Positions 34,173-43,500 of a stretch of DNA of 64,000 bases are shown piece by piece. This DNA is from Terrimicrobium sacchariphilum (GTDB lineage Bacteria > Verrucomicrobiota > Verrucomicrobiia > Chthoniobacterales > Terrimicrobiaceae). The position numbers and the translations under genes are program-made. The notes below the pieces were generated by a model. The model ran no database searches, was not told the origin of the DNA, and saw only the letters and a program-made list of their open reading frames with translations. Numbering within the stretch: position 1 is the first letter of the stretch; each line of letters starts with the position of its first letter. The stretch spans positions 1,736,001 through 1,800,000 of the forward strand of contig NZ_BDCO01000002.1 in assembly GCF_001613545.1 (NCBI RefSeq), written 5' to 3'.

Positions 34173-35122
34173 TATCCTCGCACCCAATGGAGGCCGAAGC
34201 CGATCCACAGGGGGATCGCAAAGAGACCGATCAATGAGGTCCCAAGCACAACCTGCAGGGCGGTGGGGACATCGCCATCGTGAACTTTCGTGACAACGAT
34301 CGGGAAGATGGCTGCAGGCATGGCTGCCTGGAGAACGAGTATTGCTTTCAGGTTGGGGTCAAACGGAACCAGCGCTGTGATCGCCAGTATAAGCACTGGC
34401 AGGGTTACGACTCGCGCCACGGTGGCGAGCAGGATCGTGCGGGAACCTTTCTTGAGGGCGGAGAAGTTGATGTGATCTGCGACTAGAGCTCCGCTCATGA
34501 GCAAACCCAGCGGCACTGCGCAAACGCCGAGGAGGTGAAAAGTCGAGTCAATGGCGGCGGGAATCCAATGCTCCGCGCCGATGGCATTCAGGAGCATTGC
34601 GCTCGGGATGGCGACGACCTGGGGGTTGATCGTCTGCCGCCAGCTTCTTGCCTCTGTTCCGCGGGTTAGCTGCCAGAGAGCAATGCTCCAGAAGGAGAGC
34701 TCCACTCCGAGCACCAGTGCGAAAAGCACGCCGACGGTTTCCTTTCCAAACAAGACCAGGCAAAGTGGCAGCGGGATATAGGCATAGTTTTGTACCGATG
34801 TGGTGAAGACGAATGTCTTTCGTACCCTGGGGTTGGTACCGGGCAGGCCCTTGGAGAATATGCGGGCCACAAGGATGCCTAATGCGACGGTGCCGACACC
34901 GGCGAGAGGAGGGATGAGCCAGTTTGCCGGAGATCTCAGGGCTTCATTTCCGATAATGGTATCCAGCGCGAGGCTGGGCGCCAGTACGGTGACGGTGGTC
35001 CGGATCAAGGATCGATCGGCCTCAGCCGAGAGGATGCCGAGTTTGCGGATGGCATAGCCGACCGCCATGACGACGAAGACCGGAGCGACGATCTGCAATA
35101 GGGAAACGTACTGAGCTCCCAT
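34169..35122 (-). CDS. AEC-family (auxin efflux carrier-like) transporter
   Basis: 317 residues with about ten membrane helices. The start VAPVFVVMAVGYAIRKLGIL and the mid-protein PLGLLMSGALVADHI-type segment fit the AEC/Mem_trans family, which exports or imports organic acids such as malate. It is 8 bp downstream of the SpmA-SpmB fusion and is likely cotranscribed with it. Confidence 0.88.
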   Translation of the reverse strand: MGAQYVSLLQIVAPVFVVMAVGYAIRKLGILSAEADRSLIRTTVTVLAPSLALDTIIGNEALRSPANWLIPPLAGVGTVALGILVARIFSKGLPGTNPRVRKTFVFTTSVQNYAYIPLPLCLVLFGKETVGVLFALVLGVELSFWSIALWQLTRGTEARSWRQTINPQVVAIPSAMLLNAIGAEHWIPAAIDSTFHLLGVCAVPLGLLMSGALVADHINFSALKKGSRTILLATVARVVTLPVLILAITALVPFDPNLKAILVLQAAMPAAIFPIVVTKVHDGDVPTALQVVLGTSLIGLFAIPLWIGFGLHWVRGY

Positions 35123-35130
35123 CGTCTGAC

Positions 35131-36516
35131 CTAGCGAAAGACGATGTTGCAGACGACCACTGCGGCGATAACTCCAGCGAAGTCTGCGGTCAGACCTGCG
35201 GCCACGGCATGACGCGTGCGGCGAATCGCCACCGAACCAAAGTAGACCGCCAGCACGTAAAAGGTGGTCTCTGTACTCCCCATGATGGTGCCTCCCATGC
35301 GGGCGATGAGGCTGTCAGGACCGTACTGTTTGATCAGTTCCGCGAAGAGCGCTGTCGTACCACTGCCGCTCAATGGGCGCATGAAGATCATCGGCAGAAG
35401 TTCCGATGGCAGACCGAAGGGGGTAAGTAATAGCGCCAGAGGGCGCGAAAGCAAATCGATGCCTCCGGCAGCTCGAAACATTCCGACCGCGACCAGGATC
35501 GCGACCAGGTAGGGAATGATGCGAATAGCCACCTGGAAACCTTCCTTGGCTCCTTCGACAAATTCTTCATACACCGGGACCCGGCGACCGGCGGCATACA
35601 GGGGAAAGACGATGACGATCAGCGGGATGGCAAGCAGGGAAATCGTGGCAATGGAACGTTCATACCACGGTTTGGAGAACCATGCCTCCCCGGGGGTATA
35701 ATTGGCTGGGAAGGAAAGCATGGAGCGAATGTGGTTTACCAAGCCCTGAAAATACTCCGGGAAGAACGCCATGAGGACGAATACGCCAAAGAACAGGCAC
35801 CCCATGACGGCGAGCAATGCCTGTGCCCACCCCTGGAGGGAGCTGGCGGGATCGGGCAGGGCTTCGAGATCGGTATCATCCTTCTCGCCGGGGAGCGCGA
35901 CCTTGTTGACCGGTGGCATGACGGGGGGAATCGCGAACATCGGGAGCTTCTCGAAAAACTTCACCACGATGATGGCGACCGCGGTGGAGCAGATCGTGGC
36001 AATGAAGGAAGTGCCGATGATTGCAGTTGGCTCCTTCGATCCGGCCGCAGCGAGGAGCGCCACCGTGGTTGCCGGGATGAGCTGGATCGAACTCGTATTG
36101 ATCGCGAGAAAAGTACACATCGCGTTGGTCGCGGTGCCGGGGCGGGTATTCAGCTTCTCCAGATCCTGCATGGCCCGCAGGCCCAGCGGTGTGGCGGCGT
36201 TGCTCAGGCCGAGCATGTTGGCGGCCATGTTCATCACCATCGAACCCATGGCGGGGTGATTCGTCGGCACCTCCGGGAAAAGGCGGCGCATGATGGGGCG
36301 GAGTGCCTTGGCAAGGATGGCCACCAGGCCGGCCTTTTCCGCGATGCGCATCATCCCGAGCCAGAAGGCCATGATACCCGCCAGCGGCAGGGCGAGATCC
36401 ATTACCGCGGTTTTGCAGGCGGTAAAGGCGGCATTGGTCACCGCATCGAGTTGGCCGGTGAGTGCTCCCAATGCGACGGCGAGAACGATGAGGCCTAGCC
36501 AGATCCAGTTGAGCAT
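35131..36516 (-). CDS. SpmA-SpmB fusion, nucleoside-recognition (Gate) membrane protein
   Basis: 461 residues. The N-terminal half is SpmA-like (MIRR..., HPAMGSMVMNMAANMLGLSN, ATPLGLRAMQDLEKLN). The C-terminal half is SpmB-like (RIIPYLVAILVAVGMFRAAG, then MRPLSGSGTTALFAEL and GSTETTFYVLAVYFG). The two halves are separate genes in Bacillus and affect spore dehydration. Fused forms are common in non-sporulating Gram-negatives and their role there is unknown, possibly solute transport. Confidence 0.88.
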   Translation of the reverse strand: MLNWIWLGLIVLAVALGALTGQLDAVTNAAFTACKTAVMDLALPLAGIMAFWLGMMRIAEKAGLVAILAKALRPIMRRLFPEVPTNHPAMGSMVMNMAANMLGLSNAATPLGLRAMQDLEKLNTRPGTATNAMCTFLAINTSSIQLIPATTVALLAAAGSKEPTAIIGTSFIATICSTAVAIIVVKFFEKLPMFAIPPVMPPVNKVALPGEKDDTDLEALPDPASSLQGWAQALLAVMGCLFFGVFVLMAFFPEYFQGLVNHIRSMLSFPANYTPGEAWFSKPWYERSIATISLLAIPLIVIVFPLYAAGRRVPVYEEFVEGAKEGFQVAIRIIPYLVAILVAVGMFRAAGGIDLLSRPLALLLTPFGLPSELLPMIFMRPLSGSGTTALFAELIKQYGPDSLIARMGGTIMGSTETTFYVLAVYFGSVAIRRTRHAVAAGLTADFAGVIAAVVVCNIVFR

Positions 36517-36601
36517 GAGAAACGCCCAGCCTCCGCGAAGACCGGGCGTCGGGTCAAAGGATTTTCTCGAGGAATGTCAGGCCTCGCTCAGTCGGGGACT
36601 T

Positions 36602-37057
36602 CTAGATGCCGAGACTGGCCATCGTGCGGCGATCCAGCCGACCGGTAACAGGAAGTCCGTTATCGACCTGGTAGTGCTGGATCGCACGGCTGGTCTGTGG
36701 GCCAAATTCCCCATCGACCGAACCCCGGTAATAACCCAGGCGGTAGAGGCGGGATTGCGCCGCAATGAGGGCATTCGGGCCATAATTAGAGCCGTAGTAG
36801 ACGGGAGCCGGTGTTACGATGACCGGTGCTGGCTGGTAGACGACCGGCGCAGGCTGGTAGTACACGCGGCGATAGACCGGGGTGATTGGGGCTCCGAAAG
36901 TGATGCCAAATGAGGCCGTGGAGCCACCCCATCGCGGACCGCAGTTCGGAGGTGGTGGCGGGCAATATCCTGGTCCCCATCCGCCTCCAGCCAGTGATGT
37001 TCCGGCAGAAATTGCCAAACCGACCAGTGCCACTGCGAAGAGTGAACGAATTTTCAT
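36602..37057 (-). CDS. Secreted peptidoglycan-binding-domain protein
   Basis: 151 residues. A signal peptide (MKIRSLFAVALVGLAISAGTSLA) is followed by a Pro/Tyr-rich low-complexity stretch (about 25-90; repeats such as YYQPAPVVYQPAPVIVTPAP). A C-terminal PG_binding_1 domain (LYRLGYYRGSVDGEFGPQTS, about 103-148) completes it. It is probably periplasmic and attached to the cell wall through the C-terminal domain. The Pro/Tyr repeat is likely an extended spacer. Confidence 0.85.
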   Translation of the reverse strand: MKIRSLFAVALVGLAISAGTSLAGGGWGPGYCPPPPPNCGPRWGGSTASFGITFGAPITPVYRRVYYQPAPVVYQPAPVIVTPAPVYYGSNYGPNALIAAQSRLYRLGYYRGSVDGEFGPQTSRAIQHYQVDNGLPVTGRLDRRTMASLGI

Positions 37058-37135
37058 GGATATTGCAGGTCGAACGTACGGCGGCCGTAACTGAAATCAA
37101 GTGACGACCTGCGAATTTTCCATTTCGTTCCGCGA

Positions 37136-37615
37136 TCAGTTCCCCAGAGCGGGGAACAGCGGCCTTCCGTACTTCAGAAACGAGAGAGGCCAGGGGATCG
37201 AAAGGACGATGAGCAGGGCGGAAATGGTATACGCGATGGCTGAAGTCAGAAAACGGGACCGATCGGTCGTCGCCCGCTTGGCTCTCGAGTAACCGATCTG
37301 GGCAATAATGGCCGCCAGCAGCATTGCTGTCGGATGCTCCACCGCAAAAAAGCGGAGGTAGGGGTCCTTCATGGCCGCGCCGAAGTTTGCCATCGCCGCC
37401 TTGGTTACCGGGCTGATGGCGTAAAGGATGATGCCCAGGAGGACCTGGAGATTGAGGAAGCTGGTGAAGACGAGGCCGCACATGCGGTCCGACTTTGTCC
37501 ACTCGCTGTTTCCCTTGACCCCGCTCCACAACCGGAGAAGCGCCCAGGCGCAGGTAAGGAGAACGACCCAGCGGAGGATATTATGCGTGTCTTTGAGAAA
37601 AATGTCGGGAGTCAT
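37136..37615 (-). CDS. Four-helix membrane protein, unknown function
   Basis: 159 residues from the ATG giving MTPDIFLKDTHNILRWVVLL. There are four hydrophobic helices with conserved His in HNILRW and in VEHPTAML, so it could be a small b-type haem or quinone-linked membrane protein. This is only an impression from His placement. A start nine codons upstream is possible. Confidence 0.65.
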   Translation of the reverse strand: MTPDIFLKDTHNILRWVVLLTCAWALLRLWSGVKGNSEWTKSDRMCGLVFTSFLNLQVLLGIILYAISPVTKAAMANFGAAMKDPYLRFFAVEHPTAMLLAAIIAQIGYSRAKRATTDRSRFLTSAIAYTISALLIVLSIPWPLSFLKYGRPLFPALGN

Positions 37616-37648
37616 AACGGCGGTGGCATGTGATATACGCACCGCAGG

Positions 37649-37852
37649 CTATTCCGCGACATCATTTTCACCTGGCCTGACTCCTGACTCGTCCTTTTTT
37701 GGCAGTTTACGGGGTTTGCAGAGCACCTTCGATGTATTGGCCACTCTCGCGCACTTGCGACAGTAGAATCTCGGCTCCAGCACAAGCTCCGCGAGCTTTT
37801 CCGGATGCCGCTCAAGGTCGCGTTTTGACCAGTCACAAAGGGTTTTGCTCAT
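37649..37852 (-). CDS. Small CxxC protein, unknown function
   Basis: 67 residues. MSKTLCDWSKRDLERHPEKL is followed by YCRKCARVANTSKVLCKPRK, whose Cys spacing (CxxC, then a third Cys) could bind zinc. The C-terminus is charged. It is short but internally protein-like, and resembles unknown small proteins of the phylum (from memory). It is divergent from dps, with 84 bp between. Confidence 0.6.
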   Translation of the reverse strand: MSKTLCDWSKRDLERHPEKLAELVLEPRFYCRKCARVANTSKVLCKPRKLPKKDESGVRPGENDVAE

Positions 37853-37901
37853 GGGTGTGCATCTACACTGGCACGGCTCGTTTCTTGCGCAAGCGCACTT
37901 C

Positions 37902-37931
37902 TTGTCTTAGTTTCGAATACCGAGGTAACAT
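37902..37931 (+). promoter_or_regulatory. dps promoter, leaderless type
   Basis: TTGTCT at 37902-37907, an 18-nt spacer and TAACAT at 37926-37931. The ATG follows after only 5 nt. No ribosome-binding site fits in this space. Confidence 0.55.
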
Positions 37932-37936
37932 ACACC

Positions 37937-38410
37937 ATGAGTACGGAAACCATCTCAAAATCGGAGTCGACTGCGGTCGTCAATAACTTGAAAACCCTCC
38001 TCGCGGACAGCTACGCGCTGATGGGACAAACGCACGTTGCTCACTGGAATGTTGAGGGACCGGCCTTCTTCCAGCTGCACACGGCATTCCAGACTCAGTA
38101 CGAGGAACTCTTTGAGGCGGTGGATGAGATCGCCGAGCGCCTGCGCGCTCTCGATGTATTGTCCCCGGGCGGTCTACGCACCCTCGCCGACATGTCGAGC
38201 ATCTCCGAGATCGGAATCGAGCAGATCCCGGCCAAGGATTATGTCGCCCATCTCATTGAATCTCACGAGATCGTTGTGAGCGCCGCCAAGGCTGTCCGCG
38301 ACAGCGCGGGGTCCGTGGAAGATCTCGAGACCCAGGATCTCGCCATCGGCCGCATCCAGACCCACGAAAAGACTCTGTGGATGCTCAAGAGCTTCCTCAA
38401 GAATCTGTAA
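37937..38410 (+). CDS. dps: Dps-family DNA-protection ferritin
   Basis: 157 residues. Ferroxidase-site residues are in place: His36 (HVAHWNVEGP), His48, Asp63 and Glu67 (EAVDEIAERL). Dps forms a dodecamer that oxidises and stores iron and protects DNA in stress. The N-terminus is short, with one Lys, so DNA binding through the tail may be weak. A strong terminator follows. Confidence 0.93.
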   Translation: MSTETISKSESTAVVNNLKTLLADSYALMGQTHVAHWNVEGPAFFQLHTAFQTQYEELFEAVDEIAERLRALDVLSPGGLRTLADMSSISEIGIEQIPAKDYVAHLIESHEIVVSAAKAVRDSAGSVEDLETQDLAIGRIQTHEKTLWMLKSFLKNL

Positions 38411-38434
38411 ATCACTGATCCATTGAATTCCCGA

Positions 38435-38471
38435 CAGGCTGCGTGACCGAGCGTTGCGCAGCCTGTTTTTT
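38435..38471 (+). terminator. Rho-independent terminator of dps
   Basis: A perfect 9-bp stem CAGGCTGCG/CGCAGCCTG (38435-38443, 38457-38465) with a 13-nt loop is followed by six T. It lies 24 nt after the dps stop. Confidence 0.88.
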
Positions 38472-38895
38472 GTGACGCTCTATCCTTGCGAGGCCGAGGG
38501 TGGATTCTGGAAGAGATCCAACTGAACTGGCCGTGAAAGGGGAACGGTTTTTGCGGGCTTCGGCTTCGTTTTGGCTTCTGATGGTCTCTCCTTGAGTGCG
38601 GCAAAACTTTGCCGTGTCAGAAACGCCAAGTTTCGGAGCACTGAATGAACGCCTGTGCTCGGCGTACGCGGAGGGTTTTCGTCGGTATTCACGGATAGAA
38701 AAGCCGGATGACGTGCCGACCGAGAGTTTCTCCTGGCCATCGCGCAACTGATGCGAGAGGCCTCGGATTGAGCCGGGTCGGCGAGGATGGAGATACTGGT
38801 CGCTACCACGGAAAGCGCTTATCGTGTAAAGTCACGATAATGGCAAGAAAATTGTTCTGTCGAGGGGAGGTGGGGCGTTATATTGAGCGAGGCTC
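38472..38895. other. Intergenic interval between dps and the helicase
   Basis: No convincing gene. The best open frame is on the minus strand at 38480-38809 (109 codons), with a basic Pro/Lys-rich C-terminus ending in SRPVQLDLFQNPP. It has no recognised domain and competes with another minus frame, so I do not call it as a gene. Confidence 0.4.
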
Positions 38896-38925
38896 TTGCC
38901 TAGGAGCGTGGGAAGACGTTAGGCT
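38896..38925 (+). promoter_or_regulatory. DEAD-box helicase promoter, leaderless type
   Basis: TTGCCT at 38896-38901, an 18-nt spacer and TAGGCT at 38920-38925. The ATG follows after 9 nt. The layout is the same as that upstream of galE (TTGCCT, 18 nt, TAGGTT, 9 nt). Confidence 0.55.
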
Positions 38926-38934
38926 GACCGGATC

Positions 38935-40161
38935 ATGTCTTTCCAAGATTTGGGACTCTCCGATGCTGTTGTCCACGGCGTACAGCGCATGGGATATGTC
39001 GACCCATCACCCATCCAGCTCCAAGCCATTCCCGTTATTCTCTCTGGAAAGGACCTGATCGCCTCCGCTCAGACCGGCACCGGTAAGACGGCCGCCTTCG
39101 GCCTCCCGATTCTGTCCAAGCTCGATTCGCCGCAGGAGTTTCCCCGCTGCCTCATCCTCGAGCCTACGCGTGAACTCGCCATGCAGGTTGAGACCGCGTT
39201 CCGTGACTTTTCCCGCTTCATGCACCTGGAGATCGCGCTGCTCTTCGGCGGAGTGGGTTACGGGAAGCAAAAGGATACCCTTTTGAAGGGGTGTGATGTC
39301 GTTGCCGCCACTCCGGGCCGTCTCCTTGACCATATTGAGCAAAGGACCATCAATCTTTCCAAACTTGAGATTCTCGTCCTCGACGAAGTCGACCGCATGC
39401 TCGACATGGGCTTCCTGCCTGACGTGCGCCGTATCGTGGAGAAATGCCCCAAGGAACGCCAAACGCTGCTCTTCTCAGCCACGGTGCCGGAGGAAATCGG
39501 CCGTCTGGCCTCCTGGTGCCTGCGCGATCCCGAGAAAATCGAGATCGGTGCCCGTCGTTCGCCGGCTGAGACGGTGACCCACGCACTTTACCCTGTCGCG
39601 GCCAGCCAGAAGTTTGACCTCCTCATCGCGCTCCTCAAGCGTACGGAATTTGAAAGCGTGCTCATTTTCTGCCGCACAAAGGAAGGGGCCGATCGAATCG
39701 CCCGCAAACTGAAGACCGAGAATCATTCCGTAGCCGTGCTTCACTCCAATCGCACCCAGCAGGAGCGGATCGACGCCCTGGAAGGATTCAAGGACGGCCG
39801 CTACGAGGTGATGGTCGCTACCGATATCGCTGCTCGTGGCATCGATATCGCGGGTGTTTCGCACGTGATAAACTACGACGTGCCGCAGCATCCCGAGGAC
39901 TACGTGCACCGCATCGGTCGCACTGGCCGCGCCCAGAGTATTGGCGATGCGTTTACCATCATGACGGCTGAGGAATTGCCGCATGTGAAGGACATCGAGC
40001 GCTTCATCGACCAGAAGATTACTCGCCAGAAGCTGGAAGATTTCGACTACGTCTTTTCGGCGATTTTCAACGAGGATTCGGTCGCCGCAGCCCTCAAGGG
40101 AGCCAAGGGGGTGCGTACCCACAAGGGGATGCGCTTCGGCGCCTCCCGCAAGAGACGCTAG
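38935..40161 (+). CDS. DEAD-box ATP-dependent RNA helicase
   Basis: 408 residues. The Q motif GYVDPSPIQLQAIP is followed by motif I AQTGTGKTAAF, Ia PTRELAMQ, II VLDEVDRML (DEVD instead of DEAD), III SAT, V ATDIAARGIDIAGV and VI HRIGRTGRA. The C-terminus after the helicase core is short and basic (RFGASRKRR). It should remodel RNA in ribosome assembly or decay. It resembles the RhlE/CsdA group but the paralogue cannot be fixed. A tRNA-Val gene follows. Confidence 0.94.
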   Translation: MSFQDLGLSDAVVHGVQRMGYVDPSPIQLQAIPVILSGKDLIASAQTGTGKTAAFGLPILSKLDSPQEFPRCLILEPTRELAMQVETAFRDFSRFMHLEIALLFGGVGYGKQKDTLLKGCDVVAATPGRLLDHIEQRTINLSKLEILVLDEVDRMLDMGFLPDVRRIVEKCPKERQTLLFSATVPEEIGRLASWCLRDPEKIEIGARRSPAETVTHALYPVAASQKFDLLIALLKRTEFESVLIFCRTKEGADRIARKLKTENHSVAVLHSNRTQQERIDALEGFKDGRYEVMVATDIAARGIDIAGVSHVINYDVPQHPEDYVHRIGRTGRAQSIGDAFTIMTAEELPHVKDIERFIDQKITRQKLEDFDYVFSAIFNEDSVAAALKGAKGVRTHKGMRFGASRKRR

Positions 40162-40206
40162 GATGAGGGGGCATGTGGGAACTTGCAGGAAATGCAAATC
40201 CCGCGC

Positions 40207-40235
40207 TTGAAATCCGTTTCCGGTCTGCTTTAATC
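40207..40235 (+). promoter_or_regulatory. Predicted promoter of tRNA-Val
   Basis: TTGAAA at 40207-40212, a 17-nt spacer and TTAATC at 40230-40235. The tRNA 5' end lies 12 nt further on. Confidence 0.5.
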
Positions 40236-40247
40236 AACCTCCCTTTC

Positions 40248-40322
40248 GCGCGATTAGCTCAGCGGTAGAGCGCCTGCTTCACACGCAGGAAGTCGCAGGT
40301 TCGAACCCTGCATCGCGCACCA
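40248..40322 (+). tRNA. tRNA-Val (CAC)
   Basis: 75 nt. Acceptor GCGCGAT/ATCGCGC, discriminator A and encoded CCA. The anticodon stem CCTGC/GCAGG has loop TTCACAC (anticodon CAC). The T-arm contains GGTTCGAACCC. Confidence 0.96.
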
Positions 40323-40530
40323 TCTCCCTCCCTGGCAACACGTAAAGCGTTTCTCGGAGGTCTTCTTGACGGCAATTCGTGCTGCATTGACTGACTCCAT
40401 GGCGCAGTCAACGGTTTGACATTCGAACTCGTTGCTGATCTCGCAACGTTGCGGCTATACGGCCTCCATCCTTTCCCATGCAGCGATCACCAGTGAACTG
40501 ATCGTTGCTGCGGATGGATCTCCCCCAGCC

Positions 40531-43500
40531 ATGAAAATCGTTCCCCTCCTGTCGGGCTGCCTTCTGGCAGCGTTTTACGGCGTATCCGCTGCCGGTGCAC
40601 AGACGACGAACACGGTCAATGCAACGACGTTGGCTTCATATGACAACGTGCACCCCAAGTTGTTGCTCGATACGACGAAATTCAACAGCATACGGAGCGC
40701 CATCGTGACCCCGCCGAGTGGCACACGCTGGGCCGACATGTGGCTGGACTTCAAGGCCGTGGCCGATGCCGCTGCGGCCAAGCTGCCGCTGGAGTATACG
40801 ACGCCGGGGACCAGTGACGAGCAGCTCTGGCAGCGTGAGGTGGGTGATACCCTGGGCATCCTCGCGATGGCTTATGTCCTGACCAAGACGACTCCTCCCG
40901 CAGTCGACACCATCTGGATGGAGGCGGAAGATGTTCCGGTGTCGGCACCGATGACTGTCTACATGGAACCGACAGTCTCGGGTGGTAAATATATCGCCAC
41001 GCCGATCGGGGGAGCATTGAACAACCCGAATGCTCAATCGCCGAGCGCCACGTACGCTTTTTCCACCGTGCGAACGGCCAACTACCATCTCTGGATGCGG
41101 GCCTATTCGCCCGACGCGAATTCCAACACGGCATGGCTGACCGTCAATGGTGCCCAGATGAGCTTTACCAGCCCGACTCCGCATGCCAGCTGGAAGTGGG
41201 TGTATTGCGGAAGCTGGAACCTCTCACCGGGCAATCACTCGTTCAGCCTCACATTTCAAAAACAGGGACTCTGTATTGATAAACTGGTCTTTTCTTCGGA
41301 TCCCAACCTCGCGCCCTCGGGACTGGGAATCGAACAGCGTTGGGTGGAGGCAGAGAGTTTTCAACTCAACAACACAGGTCCAGCTACCAATCCGAACAAC
41401 CTGAATGTGAAGACAAGCAGCGGACTCATGCCTTTCGGTGATGCGCTCGCGCATGGCCGGAAGTGGCTGGAAAGCTGGTCTGGCATCCCGGCAAACAATT
41501 CCCTGCCTGCGGCGACTGCTGTTCCAGATGCCCAAAAGACACTTACTCTGACAGGCGGCTCGTATGACGTGTGGGTGAGATTCAAGGCACCCTACAAAGG
41601 ACATGACAGCTTTTACTTTGGAGTCGATACCTTGGGGTACAGTCAGGTAGCCCTGGATGGAACGAGTGTATTTCCTTACAATGCTCTCGTTCCAGTCGCG
41701 CAGCTTCCTTACAACAAGACACTCTCCGCGCCAAACAATGCCTATGCATACCGGGAGTGGGTCTGGCGCAAGGTGGCTGCAAATTATACTCTCGCGGCAG
41801 GCGATCACACCTTCAAGCTATCCAATCGAGACTCAAGCGGCGGAGCCAATCCCGCCATCGATCGCATTCTCGTCGCTCCGGCTGGAAGCGCGGCTCCGCC
41901 GGAACCGAACAAATACCTCGCCGCAGCCCAGCTGTGGGCGCGGAACTCCTGCAGCTACCCGACATGGGGCACCGGCGACTACGGTGGGGACGGCCTCGCG
42001 GCGGCGCATCAATTGGTCGGCCTCAGTCTGCTCTATGACTGGTGCGCCAATGTCCTCGGCGGCATGGATCACCTGATGCTGAAGAATACGCTAAGTACGC
42101 GAGGAGCGGACATGTACAACGGCATTCCAACAGCATGGTGGCGGGACAACTATCTTCAGAATCATCTCTGGACGGATATGAATGCGCTCACTTTTGCCGG
42201 TGTGGCGATTCATGGCGAATCTGGTGCTCCCGATACACTGCCTTGGTTGCAGGCAGCCATGGATAAACTCGGCATGACGATGTACTGTCTGGGATCGGAC
42301 GGTGCTGATCATGAGGGACCAGGTTATTGGTGTGGGATCGATCACTTGCTCAAGTACATGGACGTCTCGAAAAAAATCCTTGGCGTCGACTTCTTTGGCA
42401 CCCCATGGTTCGGAGAGACTGCGGATTACCGGCTGTACTTTGATCTGCCGCGCAATGGTCAGACGGGATCGCAAACGCACATCAATTTCGCGGATAGTGT
42501 CGGGTATGATTGGGCAGGCCCCAACTACATCCTGAGAAAGCTGGCGGGGGAATATAACATCCCGACGGCTCAGTGGCAGGCCGCCGAGTACGACGCAAAG
42601 AAGATCAACTACTCGAACAACGTCACATACAACACCGGTACATCCCCCTGGCTCAATCTCGTATGGTATAATCTGGCGGTGCCTGAGAACTCTCCCATAG
42701 CGGAGGGGCTGTCGACCTTTGGGTATTTCGATGATCTCGATTTTGCTGTCATGCGAACGGGGTGGGATGGCGATGAATCCGTCGTGGCTTATCAATGTGG
42801 GCCTTTCCTCGGCCATGGGGTTGAAGCCAAGAACACGACGAATTATGTGAACTGGGGCGGCAATCACGTCCACCCGGCAGCGAGTAACTTCTGCATTTTC
42901 GGCAGCGGCGAATGGCTGCTGCAAAACGCGGGCTATACGTACAAGATGACCGCCTACACAAACTCGCTCTTGATCAATGGCACCGGCCAGCTGGGCGAGG
43001 GCGCCTTTACCTTCAACTCCAAACCAGCGAGTGCGGCTGATCCAAATGGCACGCTCAACCCGGCGATCGACAATGACCTGAGCTTTACCAGTCCCGAGCT
43101 CGATTATGTTGTCGGCAATGCCACCGCATGCTATCCGGTTTCGGCGGGGTTAACCAAGTTCCGGCGGCATTTGCTATTCCTCAAGCCGGACGTGCTGGTG
43201 GTGGTGGATGATATTGCCTTGTCCGCCCCCAAACCGCTGGAACTCCGGTTCTTCCCGAAGCAGCAGACGGTCGTCCAGCAGGGAAATGTCTTCAAGACCC
43301 AGGGGCCAAAGGCGAAGCTCGATTTCGCGGTCCTGCGGATTCCTGCGGAGGTGCAGGCTTCCACCAAGACGGTCCCGGTCACGATCAATACCGGCGGCAC
43401 TTCCAATCGCACCGCATACAGCCTCTCGACTACCAGCAATCTTGCCAGCATGTCCTCTGCGGTGGCTTTTTCCTGGTCGCCCAATGCGAGCACTCCCCGA

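Noticed and set aside
38480-38809. 109-codon minus-strand frame between dps and the helicase, ending SRPVQLDLFQNPP
   Set aside because: Protein-like C-terminus but no recognised domain, no promoter seen, and an equally long competing frame on the same strand. Not enough to call a gene.
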